A DNA stretch of 64,000 nucleotides from Verrucomicrobiota bacterium (GTDB taxonomy: Bacteria; Verrucomicrobiota; Verrucomicrobiia; Opitutales; Opitutaceae), in contig JACRQG010000008.1 of the NCBI GenBank assembly GCA_016222805.1, positions 248,001-312,000 on the forward strand. Direction: 5' to 3'. Below the pieces are notes generated by a model. It was not told the DNA's origin. It saw nothing but the letters and a program-made list of their open reading frames with translations, and did no database searches. Of the stretch, positions 33,742 to 41,920 are shown piece after piece; the first letter of the stretch is position 1; each line of letters starts with the position of its first letter. Position numbers and translations under genes: made by a program.

Positions 33742-35544
33742 ATGCCCCTCATCACCCCGGCCCAGCTGCAGAAGAACTATGACGTCATCATCGTCGGCTC
33801 CGGCGCCGGCGGCGGCCAGACCGCCTACACCCTCACCCTGGAAGGCGTGAAGGTGCTCCTGCTGGAGGCCGGACGGAACTACGTCCCGGAAAAGGAGACG
33901 CCGATGTTCCAGACGCCGCACCAGGCGCCTCTCCGCGGTGCCGGCACGCCGGACAAGCCGTTCGGCTTCTACGACTCCACCGTGGACGGAGGCTGGACGG
34001 TGCCCGGCGAACCGTACACGAGCGCGTCGACCCAAAAGGAGCGCGAGTTCTGGTGGTGGCGCGCCCGCATGCTCGGCGGCCGCACCAATCACTGGGGCCG
34101 GTATTCGTTTCGCAACGGCCCCTACGACTTCAAACCCCGGTCGCGGGACGGCCTTGGCTTCGACTGGCCCATCGGCTACGCGGACCTCGCGCCGTATTAC
34201 GACAAGGTGGAGATGCTCATCGGGGTCTACGGCGACAACCACGGCCTGGAAAACACCCCCGACTCGCCGGCGGGTGTGCTTCTGCCGCCGCCGAAGCCGC
34301 GGGTCAGCGATCTGCTCGTGCGCAAGCACGCCCGCCCCCTGGGTCTCCCCGTCGTTGCCGCGCATCGCGCCGTGCTCACCCGGCGCCTCGACGCTGAAAA
34401 CCTTCCGGCGAAACTCCACCCCGGCAATTCCCGCGCCCAACGCCTCGTGCGCGAGGCGATGGAGGGCCGGGCCGCCTGCTTCTGGGCCACCGAGTGCGGC
34501 CGGGGCTGCTCCATTCGCGCCGCCTACCAGTCGCCCACTGTCCATCTGCCGCCGGCGATGGCCAGCGGGAATCTCGACCTGCTGACCAACGCCATGGCCC
34601 GCGAGGTGACGACCAACGCGGCCGGCAAAGCCACCGGCATCGTTTTCATCGACAAGACCACCGGCCTGGAGCACCGCGCCGCCGCCCGCGTGGTCGTCCT
34701 TGCGGCAAGTTCCGGCGAAACCGTACGCCTCTTGCTCAACTCGAAGTCGGCCCGCTTTCCCCAGGGCCTGGCCAACTCCAGCGGCCTCGTGGGCAAGTAC
34801 CTCATGGATACCGTGGGCTCCTCGTTGGTGGGCCAGTTCCCGGCGCTGGAGAACCTCCCGCCCCACAACGAGGACGGCGCCGGCGGCGAGCACATGTACG
34901 CGCCGTGGTGGCTCTACCGGGAGCAGCTCGCCGGCAAGCTCGGCTTCGCCCGCGGCTACCACATCGAGTTCTGGGGCGGCCGGCGCATGCCCAACTTCGG
35001 CACCGCCGCCGGGCTCGAATGGATCACCGGCGGCAGCTACGGCCGGAAGTTCAAGGAGGATGCCCGGCGCTATTACGGCTCGTTCATCGGCTTCGCCGGC
35101 CGCGGCGAGATGATCCCCAACGCCGACTCCTACTGCGATCTCGACCCGGCGAAGCGCGACAAGTGGGGCATCCCCGTCCTGCGCTTCCACTGGAAATGGT
35201 CCGACCACGAAACCCGCCAAGCCGCCCACATGCAGCGGACCTTTGCCGAGCTGATCCAGGCCATGGGCGGCCGCACGCGCACGCCGCCGCAGCTCGACGG
35301 CGCCAAGGCGATCGCCCCCGGCGGGCTGATCATCCACGAGGTCGGCGGCGCGATCATGGGCGCCGATCCGGCCACTTCCGTCACCAACCAGTGGTCGCAA
35401 ACGTGGGACGTGCCCAACCTCTTCCTCACCGACGGCGCCCCCTTCCCCAGCAACGCCGACAAGAACCCCACGCTCACCATCATGGCCCAGGCCTGGCGGG
35501 CCGCGGATCACCTCGTGTCCGAATTGAAGAAACAAAACCTGTGA
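33742..35544 (+). CDS. GMC-family oxidoreductase (large FAD subunit)
   Basis: A 600-residue flavoprotein. The FAD-binding motif VIIVGSGAGGGQTAYTL is at the N-terminus, and LLLEAGRNY follows. Conserved GMC blocks: MLGGRTNHWGRYSFR, and the C-terminal active-site region with HEVGGAIMG and SNADKNPTLTIMAQAWRAAD. It lacks its own signal peptide. The next gene encodes a gluconate-2-dehydrogenase subunit-3-like protein with a Tat signal, so the large subunit is probably exported as a passenger. Likely oxidises a sugar, polyol or sugar acid, passing electrons to the respiratory chain. The start (leader cctctctttcc) has no Shine-Dalgarno sequence. Confidence 0.85.
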   Translation: MPLITPAQLQKNYDVIIVGSGAGGGQTAYTLTLEGVKVLLLEAGRNYVPEKETPMFQTPHQAPLRGAGTPDKPFGFYDSTVDGGWTVPGEPYTSASTQKEREFWWWRARMLGGRTNHWGRYSFRNGPYDFKPRSRDGLGFDWPIGYADLAPYYDKVEMLIGVYGDNHGLENTPDSPAGVLLPPPKPRVSDLLVRKHARPLGLPVVAAHRAVLTRRLDAENLPAKLHPGNSRAQRLVREAMEGRAACFWATECGRGCSIRAAYQSPTVHLPPAMASGNLDLLTNAMAREVTTNAAGKATGIVFIDKTTGLEHRAAARVVVLAASSGETVRLLLNSKSARFPQGLANSSGLVGKYLMDTVGSSLVGQFPALENLPPHNEDGAGGEHMYAPWWLYREQLAGKLGFARGYHIEFWGGRRMPNFGTAAGLEWITGGSYGRKFKEDARRYYGSFIGFAGRGEMIPNADSYCDLDPAKRDKWGIPVLRFHWKWSDHETRQAAHMQRTFAELIQAMGGRTRTPPQLDGAKAIAPGGLIIHEVGGAIMGADPATSVTNQWSQTWDVPNLFLTDGAPFPSNADKNPTLTIMAQAWRAADHLVSELKKQNL

Positions 35545-35564
35545 ACCCCGGCCTTCCTTCCCCC

Positions 35565-36200
35565 ATGAGTTCGCTGCCTCCCATCGACCGCCGCACCGCC
35601 CTGAAGTGGGTGCTCGCCGCCGCCTCGACCACGGCCCTCTCGCCCCGATTCACCCGCGGCGCGGAGTGGAGCGTCGCCCGCCCGGGGTACGGATCCGATC
35701 CGGACCTGCTCAAGGACTACCAGCCGGGTGACCTCTGGCCGCTCACCTTTTCCGCCGCCCAACGCCGCACCGCCACCGCGCTGTGCGACGTCATCATCCC
35801 CGCCGACGCGCAGTCTCCCTCGGCCTCGGCCGTCGGCGTGGTCGCCTTCCTCGACGAATGGGTGAGCGCACCGTACCCGGATCAGGTCGCCGATCGGACC
35901 ACGGTGTTGCAGGGCCTGGCCTGGATCGACGCCGAGGCGCAGCGGCGCTTCCGGCAGGACTTCGCCTCGCTCGACGCCGCCCGGCAGGCGGCAATCTGCG
36001 ACGACATCTGCCTCGCCAGCCGGGCCCGACTGGAGTTCCAGGTAGCGGCGCAGTTCTTCGCGCGGTTCCGCGATCTCACCGCCGGTGGATTCTACACGAC
36101 CCCCGCGGGGATCAAAGACCTGCGCTACGTGGGCAACGTCGCGCTCGCGTCCTACGAAGGTCCGCCGCCCGAGGTGCTGCGCCACGCCGGCCTCGCCTGA
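35565..36200 (+). CDS. Gluconate 2-dehydrogenase subunit 3-family protein (Tat signal)
   Basis: A 211-residue small subunit. The N-terminus is a twin-arginine signal (PIDRRTALKWVLAAASTTALS). The mature part has the family pattern RRTATALCDVIIPAD...SPSASAVGVVAFLDEWVSAPY and GFYTTPAGIKDLRYVGN. In characterised systems it partners the FAD-containing GMC dehydrogenase and is needed for export. It starts 20 bp after the GMC gene. No cytochrome c subunit gene follows, so the electron acceptor is unknown. Confidence 0.82.
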   Translation: MSSLPPIDRRTALKWVLAAASTTALSPRFTRGAEWSVARPGYGSDPDLLKDYQPGDLWPLTFSAAQRRTATALCDVIIPADAQSPSASAVGVVAFLDEWVSAPYPDQVADRTTVLQGLAWIDAEAQRRFRQDFASLDAARQAAICDDICLASRARLEFQVAAQFFARFRDLTAGGFYTTPAGIKDLRYVGNVALASYEGPPPEVLRHAGLA

Positions 36201-36228
36201 CGCCGCCCTCGGCACCGCCACACCCCCC

Positions 36229-36314
36229 TTGTAGGCGGGGCGACCCCGCCCCGCGAGTTTCCGTCCCGCCCCGCTCTCGCCCGCGCGGCGCGGTCGCCGC
36301 GCCCACAGGAAAGG
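36229..36314 (+). repeat. Dispersed two-palindrome repeat, copy B
   Basis: Begins TTGTAGGCGGGGCGACC and ends GGTCGCCGCGCCCACAGG. It matches copy A (31151-31070) in order, spacing and palindrome positions, but in the opposite orientation about 5 kb away. It is the first part of a 262-bp gap without a gene. Confidence 0.6.
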
Positions 36315-36345
36315 CGGATTTAATCTCCGCCTTCGCGACGTATCT

Positions 36346-36378
36346 TCATCCGTGTTCGTCCGTGTCCATGCGTGGTTC
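36346..36378 (+). repeat. Short tandem repeat, 10-bp TCCGTGT-type units
   Basis: Three imperfect 10-base units, TCATCCGTGT, TCGTCCGTGT and CCATGCGTGG, followed by TTC. The period is about one helical turn. It lies just after repeat copy B and before the GH32 gene. I recall very similar phrases between genes of related bacteria, so this may be a family-wide extragenic repeat. Confidence 0.5.
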
Positions 36379-36462
36379 TATTGCCTGGATACGGTTTGAG
36401 CGGGGTGGCGCGTCAGCGCCAGGGCGTGTTGACGCCTTGCGCGGCGCGCGGACCTGTTCCCC

Positions 36463-38130
36463 TCACCACACCGGGCGCATCTGCCACGCCTCCACGGAGC
36501 GGACGGTGGAATCGCGCCCCAGGGAACGCAGCGCCACGCCGACGCTGTCCTCCCGGCCTGGGTACACGCGCAGCGCCGCGTACTGGCGACCGTTGGCGTA
36601 CACCTCGACCACGCTGCGATCGATGAAGACACGCAACTTCAGCGGCTCGTCGCCCTTCAGCCGGAACTGCGCCGTCTCCGGCGGGCGGGAGCGGGCATCC
36701 GGGAGTTGCGAAGAGCGCGCGTTGTCGATCACCAGCACACTGCTCGCGGGGCGCACTAGCGGCGAGGCATTGCCGAACTCGCGGTGGATGTCGCCCCGCT
36801 CGCGATAGAACGCAATCCGCGTGTACTCTTCGCGCTGCGGACTGCGGAGCACCTCGAGTTCGATCGTCTGGCCGCCGGTGGGAGCGACCTCGAGGGCCAA
36901 TTCGAGGCAGTTGCCGGCAATGCCCTCGAGCACGACGTCCTGGTTGGCCGGCAGCTTCCGGTTCTCAATTCGCCGATGGGCGCCGCGCAGGCTCTCCACC
37001 GCCGCCACCGGCTCGATCCGCAGCGGATCCACCTCCCCTGCGGGTGGCAGGCTCAACCGCATCGGCAGCGTCATGATCTGGTTCCAACCAGCGGTGCGAA
37101 ACGCCGGGTTCATGTTGAAGATCGCGATGATCCCGCCCTGGCCATCCGGATACGCGGAGGGCGCGTGCACGCCGCCCGGACCCGAGGCGCCGTGGTTGAA
37201 CGTGCCACCGTCGGTCACGACGAACTTGTCGCGGGCGGTGTCGTACTTGCCCAGCAGGTAGCGTCCGCCGCGGGTGTGGCTGTAGTGGAGCAGCAGGTGC
37301 CGGTCGCCGATGGGCCAGAAGTACGGACAGGCGCCGTCGTCGCCGATCTTCGAAAACAGGTCGCTCTCCAGGAAGGGATGCAGGTAGGTCCAGGTCGCGA
37401 GGTCGCGCGACCGGTGCAGGTAGAGGGCCCGCACGTACTTTCCGCCCGGCCCGGTCGGAAGCTGTCCGGCCGTCAGGGCATAGTAATCCTCGCCTTTCTT
37501 CCAGACGCCGGGGTCAAAGATCTCATACGGCAGGCCGGGTTGCCCGGGCGCGGGAAACGGAATCACCGCCCGGCCCGTGAGCTTGGACCAGTTGAGCAGT
37601 AGCGGATCCTGCGAAATCGCCACCATCGTGCCGGCCGCCACGCCGTGATAAATCGCGATGACGCGATCCTTCTCCACCAGGGTGGTGCCGGAGTAGCACT
37701 TGTCCTCCGGGCCCGGGTAGATGGCGTAGGGCAAATCGCGCCAGTGAATCAGGTCCTCGCTCACCGCGTGACCCCAGTGCTGCCGCGTGTCTTCCGGTGG
37801 ATACGCCTGGTAGAACAGATGCCAGCGGCCCTGCCAGAAGCAGAGTCCGTTCGGGTCATTCAACGTTCCCTCCGGATTGACGTAGTGGTATGCCGGCCGG
37901 AAGCGATCCGTCGCCAGTTTGGCCCGCACCGCGTTCATCCGCTGCAGCAGCGGGTTCGCTGCCAGCGCCGCCTCCTGCTCGGGCAGGGTCGTTGGATAGG
38001 TGTACGCCGGCACCCGGGACGGGGCTCCGGTCGGAAGCGGCGTCGGCGCAGCCGCCTGGCTGAGGCAGGGGAGAACGGCCGCCACACTGGCCACCAGCCA
38101 GCATGGAAGCGAAGAACAGGGGAGGTTCAT
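36463..38130 (-). CDS. GH32-family protein (fructan hydrolase-like) with altered active site
   Basis: A 555-residue secreted protein: signal peptide (MNLPCSSLPCWLVASVAAVLPCLSQA), five-bladed propeller, then a C-terminal beta-sandwich (PLKLRVFIDRSVVEVYANG). The nucleophile motif is NDPNG (D92). The second motif is FDP (D206) where RDP is usual. The third, normally ECP with the catalytic acid/base Glu, reads DDGACPYFWP, with Ala267 at the Glu position. It may therefore be a non-classical hydrolase, use another acid (D264/D265), or be a binding protein. Fructan or sucrose use is only an inference. Confidence 0.8.
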   Translation of the reverse strand: MNLPCSSLPCWLVASVAAVLPCLSQAAAPTPLPTGAPSRVPAYTYPTTLPEQEAALAANPLLQRMNAVRAKLATDRFRPAYHYVNPEGTLNDPNGLCFWQGRWHLFYQAYPPEDTRQHWGHAVSEDLIHWRDLPYAIYPGPEDKCYSGTTLVEKDRVIAIYHGVAAGTMVAISQDPLLLNWSKLTGRAVIPFPAPGQPGLPYEIFDPGVWKKGEDYYALTAGQLPTGPGGKYVRALYLHRSRDLATWTYLHPFLESDLFSKIGDDGACPYFWPIGDRHLLLHYSHTRGGRYLLGKYDTARDKFVVTDGGTFNHGASGPGGVHAPSAYPDGQGGIIAIFNMNPAFRTAGWNQIMTLPMRLSLPPAGEVDPLRIEPVAAVESLRGAHRRIENRKLPANQDVVLEGIAGNCLELALEVAPTGGQTIELEVLRSPQREEYTRIAFYRERGDIHREFGNASPLVRPASSVLVIDNARSSQLPDARSRPPETAQFRLKGDEPLKLRVFIDRSVVEVYANGRQYAALRVYPGREDSVGVALRSLGRDSTVRSVEAWQMRPVW

Positions 38131-38249
38131 GACGGGCGAAGCCGGAGATCACGCGATTCTCGACGACGACGCGAACCCGAAGCGACCGCCGCCGCTTGCC
38201 CGCGGCAGCTCGGTGCGGCATCATCCTGCTCCGGCCAACCCATTGTGTG

Positions 38250-39305
38250 ATGATCCCTCCGCCTCCTGCCTCCGGTCCGGTGCCGTCGCGCCGCCAGTTC
38301 CTCCGCCAGTCGATCGCGGGCGTCGCGGCGACTCCCTTGCTGCTCCGGGGTGCCGGCGAGGCCCGGCCCCTGCGGCTCGGACTCATCTCGGCGGCGAGCT
38401 ACGGGTACATGGGGGCGGCGCGCACCGCGGGTTCACACCACGGCACGGCGTTCGCGACCTGCTGCAACGGCTTCGATCCCGTGAAGCGGAAGGGTTGGAC
38501 CGGGACCTTTGTGGCGTCGTCGCGCCGCATCGACGGCGTGAAGGTCGTGAAGATCTGGGACCCTCTGCCCGACGCCGCGGCGCGGTTGGCCGACATCTGC
38601 GGAATCCCGGAAGTGTGCCCCACCGCGGAAGCCTGCGCCGAAGGCGTGGACGCCGTCGCCATCGTCGACGACGGGTCCGGGGAGCAATGGAAATACGCGC
38701 GCGTGCCGCTGGAGCGCGGGGTGCCGACCTTCTGTGACAAACCCCTCGCGATGACCGCCCGCGAGGCGCAGGCCATCGCCCGGCTGGCGCGCGCCCGGGG
38801 CACAAAGTTCATGTCGGCCAGCTCGCTGCGCTTCGTGCCGGACGTGGTCGCCCTCGCGAAGGAACGGCCGGCCCTGGGCGACATCCACCTCGCCACCGCA
38901 GCGTGCGGCAACGAACTCGTCTACTACGGCATCCATGCACTGGAGCTCGCCTACGCCATCCTCGGCCGAGGGGCCGTGTCTTGCCTGAATGTCGGGCAGC
39001 CCGGTCGCAACGTCGTCCGCGTGCGTTACGCCAACGGCTGCGATCTCCTCCTCCTGGTCGCCGAGAAGGAGTGGATGCGCGCGGGTTATCAGATCAACCT
39101 CTACGGCACCAAGGGCTGGCGCAGCCTCACGCCCAACCTCGCCGATCTCTACTGGTATCTGCTCGCGCAGTTCGTCGACTATGTGCGCACGGGACGCGAA
39201 CCGGTGCCGATCGAGGAGGAGGTCGAGGTCATCGCGGTCCTCGAGGCCGGGAAGCGGTCACTCGCCGAAAAACGCGAGGTCACGGTCGCAGAGGTTCTCG
39301 GCTGA
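38250..39305 (+). CDS. Tat-exported Gfo/Idh/MocA-family oxidoreductase
   Basis: A 351-residue NAD(P)-dependent dehydrogenase from ATG 38250; an upstream in-frame ATG at 38196 adds 18 poor residues. The twin-arginine signal is PSRRQFLRQSIAGVAATPLLL. The Rossmann domain starts RPLRLGLISAASYGY and the family lysine is in TFCDKPLAMT. The substrate domain contains ELVYYGIHALELAYAILG, as in the Gfo/Idh protein at 3499-4473, so both may belong to one subgroup. Being Tat-exported, it would carry a tightly bound cofactor. It diverges from GH32. Confidence 0.78.
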   Translation: MIPPPPASGPVPSRRQFLRQSIAGVAATPLLLRGAGEARPLRLGLISAASYGYMGAARTAGSHHGTAFATCCNGFDPVKRKGWTGTFVASSRRIDGVKVVKIWDPLPDAAARLADICGIPEVCPTAEACAEGVDAVAIVDDGSGEQWKYARVPLERGVPTFCDKPLAMTAREAQAIARLARARGTKFMSASSLRFVPDVVALAKERPALGDIHLATAACGNELVYYGIHALELAYAILGRGAVSCLNVGQPGRNVVRVRYANGCDLLLLVAEKEWMRAGYQINLYGTKGWRSLTPNLADLYWYLLAQFVDYVRTGREPVPIEEEVEVIAVLEAGKRSLAEKREVTVAEVLG

Positions 39306-39329
39306 ACGATTCGGCGCGCCGCTGACGGC

Positions 39330-40271
39330 TCACGTCCGCCAGCGGGCGGCGAAATGCCGGAGCGCCACCGAATTCGCCCGCTCGGCGTCGACCCGTGCGC
39401 GATTGACGTTGGCGCCAAGGGCGCTGGCCCGGAATCGCGCCCGATGCTCCCAGGGCAGGTAGTCGGTGAAGCCCAGCCGCATCGGAAAGATCCACTTCTC
39501 GGCCCGGCAGTGGGCGCTCAGCCACACGTCATCCACGAAACGCACGGCGGCCGGTGCCTGGGAAAAGTCCCCCAGCTCGCCCAGGTCGAAAAAGCGGGGC
39601 CGCACGAGGTACGAGTGCACCCCCTGGACGATGTCCGTGCGTTCGGGTGCGGAGACCTGGTTCGCCCGCCGCGGGACATAGGGAGCCCCACGCAGCCGCG
39701 CGCCCAGCGTCGTCGGCCGGTCCACGAGGTCCGCCGGCACCCGCCACCCGGCTCCACTCAGGACCACCCCCGGCCGCGCCGCGGCGAGCGCCGCGTAGGT
39801 CTCCATCAGGCGCGGATGGTACACGCGGTCGTCGTCGACCACCACCACCGCCTGGTCGGGCGCGACATCGCGCAAGGTCGACAAAAACTTGGTCGCCGGT
39901 CCCTCGTCGCGGCAGCGCACGAGGCGCACACTGCGCAGATCGGCGAGCCAAGCCGGGATCACATACGCCCGTTGCTCGCGTTCGCTCCATTCCGGGAGGC
40001 AGAGACGGATCTCCGCCGGTGCGCAGGTCTGCCGCAACAGACTCCGCAGCGTCGGACCGAGCGTGTCGACCCGGCTCGGAATCGTCGTGAGGGTGACCAC
40101 GAGGTCGCACCGCCGCGGGTTCGCCGCGCGGAAGGCATCCCAGTGCGGCAGATCCGTCCCCCGCAGTCGCCATTCGTCCCACCACGTGGCGAGGAGGTTC
40201 TCGCCGGTCAGATAGCAGGCGACCGCGTACGCGACTGCCAGCGTCCCGACGATCCAGGCGACGGCAATCAT
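39330..40271 (-). CDS. Membrane-anchored glycosyltransferase-like protein (GT-A fold)
   Basis: A 313-residue protein with one N-terminal membrane helix (AWIVGTLAVAYAVACYL) and a GT-A-like domain: CDLVVTLTTIPSRVDTLGPTLRSL, then the metal-binding VVVVDDDRVYHPRLMETY, and later RFVDDVWLSAHC. It would add a sugar to an envelope glycan or lipid at the cytoplasmic face. The start ATG overlaps the stop of the VTT-domain gene (ATGA), so the two are coupled. Donor and acceptor are unknown. Confidence 0.72.
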   Translation of the reverse strand: MIAVAWIVGTLAVAYAVACYLTGENLLATWWDEWRLRGTDLPHWDAFRAANPRRCDLVVTLTTIPSRVDTLGPTLRSLLRQTCAPAEIRLCLPEWSEREQRAYVIPAWLADLRSVRLVRCRDEGPATKFLSTLRDVAPDQAVVVVDDDRVYHPRLMETYAALAAARPGVVLSGAGWRVPADLVDRPTTLGARLRGAPYVPRRANQVSAPERTDIVQGVHSYLVRPRFFDLGELGDFSQAPAAVRFVDDVWLSAHCRAEKWIFPMRLGFTDYLPWEHRARFRASALGANVNRARVDAERANSVALRHFAARWRT

Positions 40272-40942
40272 GGTGGTCCGCGGCGCTGGCGCCGCCGGAT
40301 CAGCCGGGCGGCAATCGCCGCCGCGATAATCAACCCCAGGCCGCTGGCGACCAGCGCGGCATTACCCGCGAAAAGTCCGCGCCCGAGCATGACCCCCGCG
40401 CACACCCACGGCAGCGCCACCAGCCACGAAACCACGAGATAGGGCCCGAACGGCACCCCCGCCAGCGCCAGCACGCAACTGCCGAGGATCATCGGTGGCC
40501 CGGGGGTCAGCCGAACGATGAGCGCAATGCCGAGCGCATTCTCCGGGGTCACGGAGGGCACCTGCTGCCCGCGGCGCCGCACCCAGCGCTCGACGGCGGG
40601 TCGCAGCCACGCCCGCGCGGCCCAGTAGCTGAGCGCCTGCTGCACCGCGACGGACGCCAGCGCGGCCGCCACCACTCCGCCAAGGGTCAGTTGCGCGGCG
40701 AAGGCCTCGCCCGCCGGCACGGTAAACCAAGCCAGCGGCAGCGGCACCACCGCCATCGCGAGAAAATACCACCCCGGTCCGGCGGCGCGGACCACCGCCA
40801 GTCCCCGTTCGATCGGTGTGCGCCACTCCGCCCCGGCGATGAGGGCCACGACAATCCCGACGCCCACCACCGCGCCCGCCCACGCCCACGCCGGCACGCG
40901 CCGCGGGCCGGGGCTCGTCGAATCCTCGCCGTTGGGAACCAC
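40268..40942 (-). CDS. VTT-domain (DedA/TVP38-like) membrane protein
   Basis: A 224-residue integral membrane protein from GTG 40942 (VVPNGEDSTSPGP); no ATG exists in frame nearby. The VTT core is visible: FTVPAGEAFAAQLTLGG, then the re-entrant-loop motif RLTPGPPMILGSCVLALAGVPFGPYLV. DedA/TMEM64 proteins move or scramble lipids such as undecaprenyl phosphate. Coupling to a glycosyltransferase gene hints at a lipid-linked glycan substrate. It diverges from the Stealth gene. Confidence 0.72.
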   Translation of the reverse strand: MVPNGEDSTSPGPRRVPAWAWAGAVVGVGIVVALIAGAEWRTPIERGLAVVRAAGPGWYFLAMAVVPLPLAWFTVPAGEAFAAQLTLGGVVAAALASVAVQQALSYWAARAWLRPAVERWVRRRGQQVPSVTPENALGIALIVRLTPGPPMILGSCVLALAGVPFGPYLVVSWLVALPWVCAGVMLGRGLFAGNAALVASGLGLIIAAAIAARLIRRRQRRGPP

Positions 40943-41008
40943 GCGCGCAGCCAAGGCCGCAAATTCACTGGATGCGAGGCGCGATTTCTGGCGGCCTTGC
41001 TCACGCCC

Positions 41009-41920
41009 ATGCCTGCCGCTCCGCCCATCGACGCCGTCTACACGTGGGTGGATGGCGCCCGGCCGGACTACCTCGAACTCCTGCGGCAACACCAGGTCAC
41101 CCCGCGCGATCTCAATCCGGAGCGCTTTCGCGACCCCTACGAGTTTCTGCGCCACAGCCTCCGCTCGCTGGAACAGCACGCGCCCTGGGTGCGACACGTT
41201 TACCTCTTCACCTGTCGGCCCCACGCGCCCGCCTGGCTGCGCCGCGATCACCCGCGCCTGCGCCTGGTGCACCACGACGAGGTTGTCACCGAGCCGGGCG
41301 TCCTCCCGACCTTCAACAGCAACGTCATCGAGAGCTTCCTGCACCGCCTGCCCGGGTTGTCCGATCACTTCCTGTATTTCAACGACGACTATTTTCTCGG
41401 CGCTCCCCTCACCCGGGACCGCCTTTATGCGTCCGACGGCCGGATCCGTCTCCCCGGCACGGTCGCCGGCGAGAGCTTCCGCCGGCGGGTCTACGAGCGG
41501 CAGATCGTGTCGCTCGGGTTGCTGGAACACGGGCCCCTGCTGATCCTGCGCGACCTCTGGGCGGCGATGCAGCGCGATCACCCGGCCGAGTTCGCAGAGC
41601 TCCGCCGCCACCGCTTCCGGCAAGCGGACGACGTGCGACCCGATCGGTTCTATCGCTGGTACGCTCTCCGGCAGGCGCGCGACCAGGTGGTCGCCGAGCC
41701 GGCGTGGCGTTACCTGCGGTATGCCTCCTTCCACAAGCTGAAGCGCGACCCGGCCCGCGAGCGCGCCGCCCTCGACCGCCTCGCGACCCGCCGCCCGGTC
41801 TTCTTCTGCCTGAACGACGATCAAGGGCCGACCGTGCACCCGGAGGTTGCCACCGCCGTCCGCCACTTCCTCGCCCGCCTGTACCCTCAGCCGGGCTCGT
41901 TCGAGGTCGATCCGGCGTAA
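41009..41920 (+). CDS. Stealth-family sugar-1-phosphate transferase
   Basis: A 303-residue protein from ATG 41009. Stealth conserved regions are clear: CR1 IDAVYTWVDGARPDY (residues 7-21), CR2 TFNSNVIESFLHRLPGLSDHFLYFNDDYFLG, the aromatic/Asp-rich CR3-like region, and a C-terminal CLNDDQG. Stealth proteins (including N-acetylglucosamine-1-phosphotransferase and bacterial capsule polymerases) join sugars through phosphodiester bonds. Here it would build a phosphate-linked surface glycan. Its 3' end overlaps the convergent GT4 gene by 34 bp. Confidence 0.85.
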   Translation: MPAAPPIDAVYTWVDGARPDYLELLRQHQVTPRDLNPERFRDPYEFLRHSLRSLEQHAPWVRHVYLFTCRPHAPAWLRRDHPRLRLVHHDEVVTEPGVLPTFNSNVIESFLHRLPGLSDHFLYFNDDYFLGAPLTRDRLYASDGRIRLPGTVAGESFRRRVYERQIVSLGLLEHGPLLILRDLWAAMQRDHPAEFAELRRHRFRQADDVRPDRFYRWYALRQARDQVVAEPAWRYLRYASFHKLKRDPARERAALDRLATRRPVFFCLNDDQGPTVHPEVATAVRHFLARLYPQPGSFEVDPA

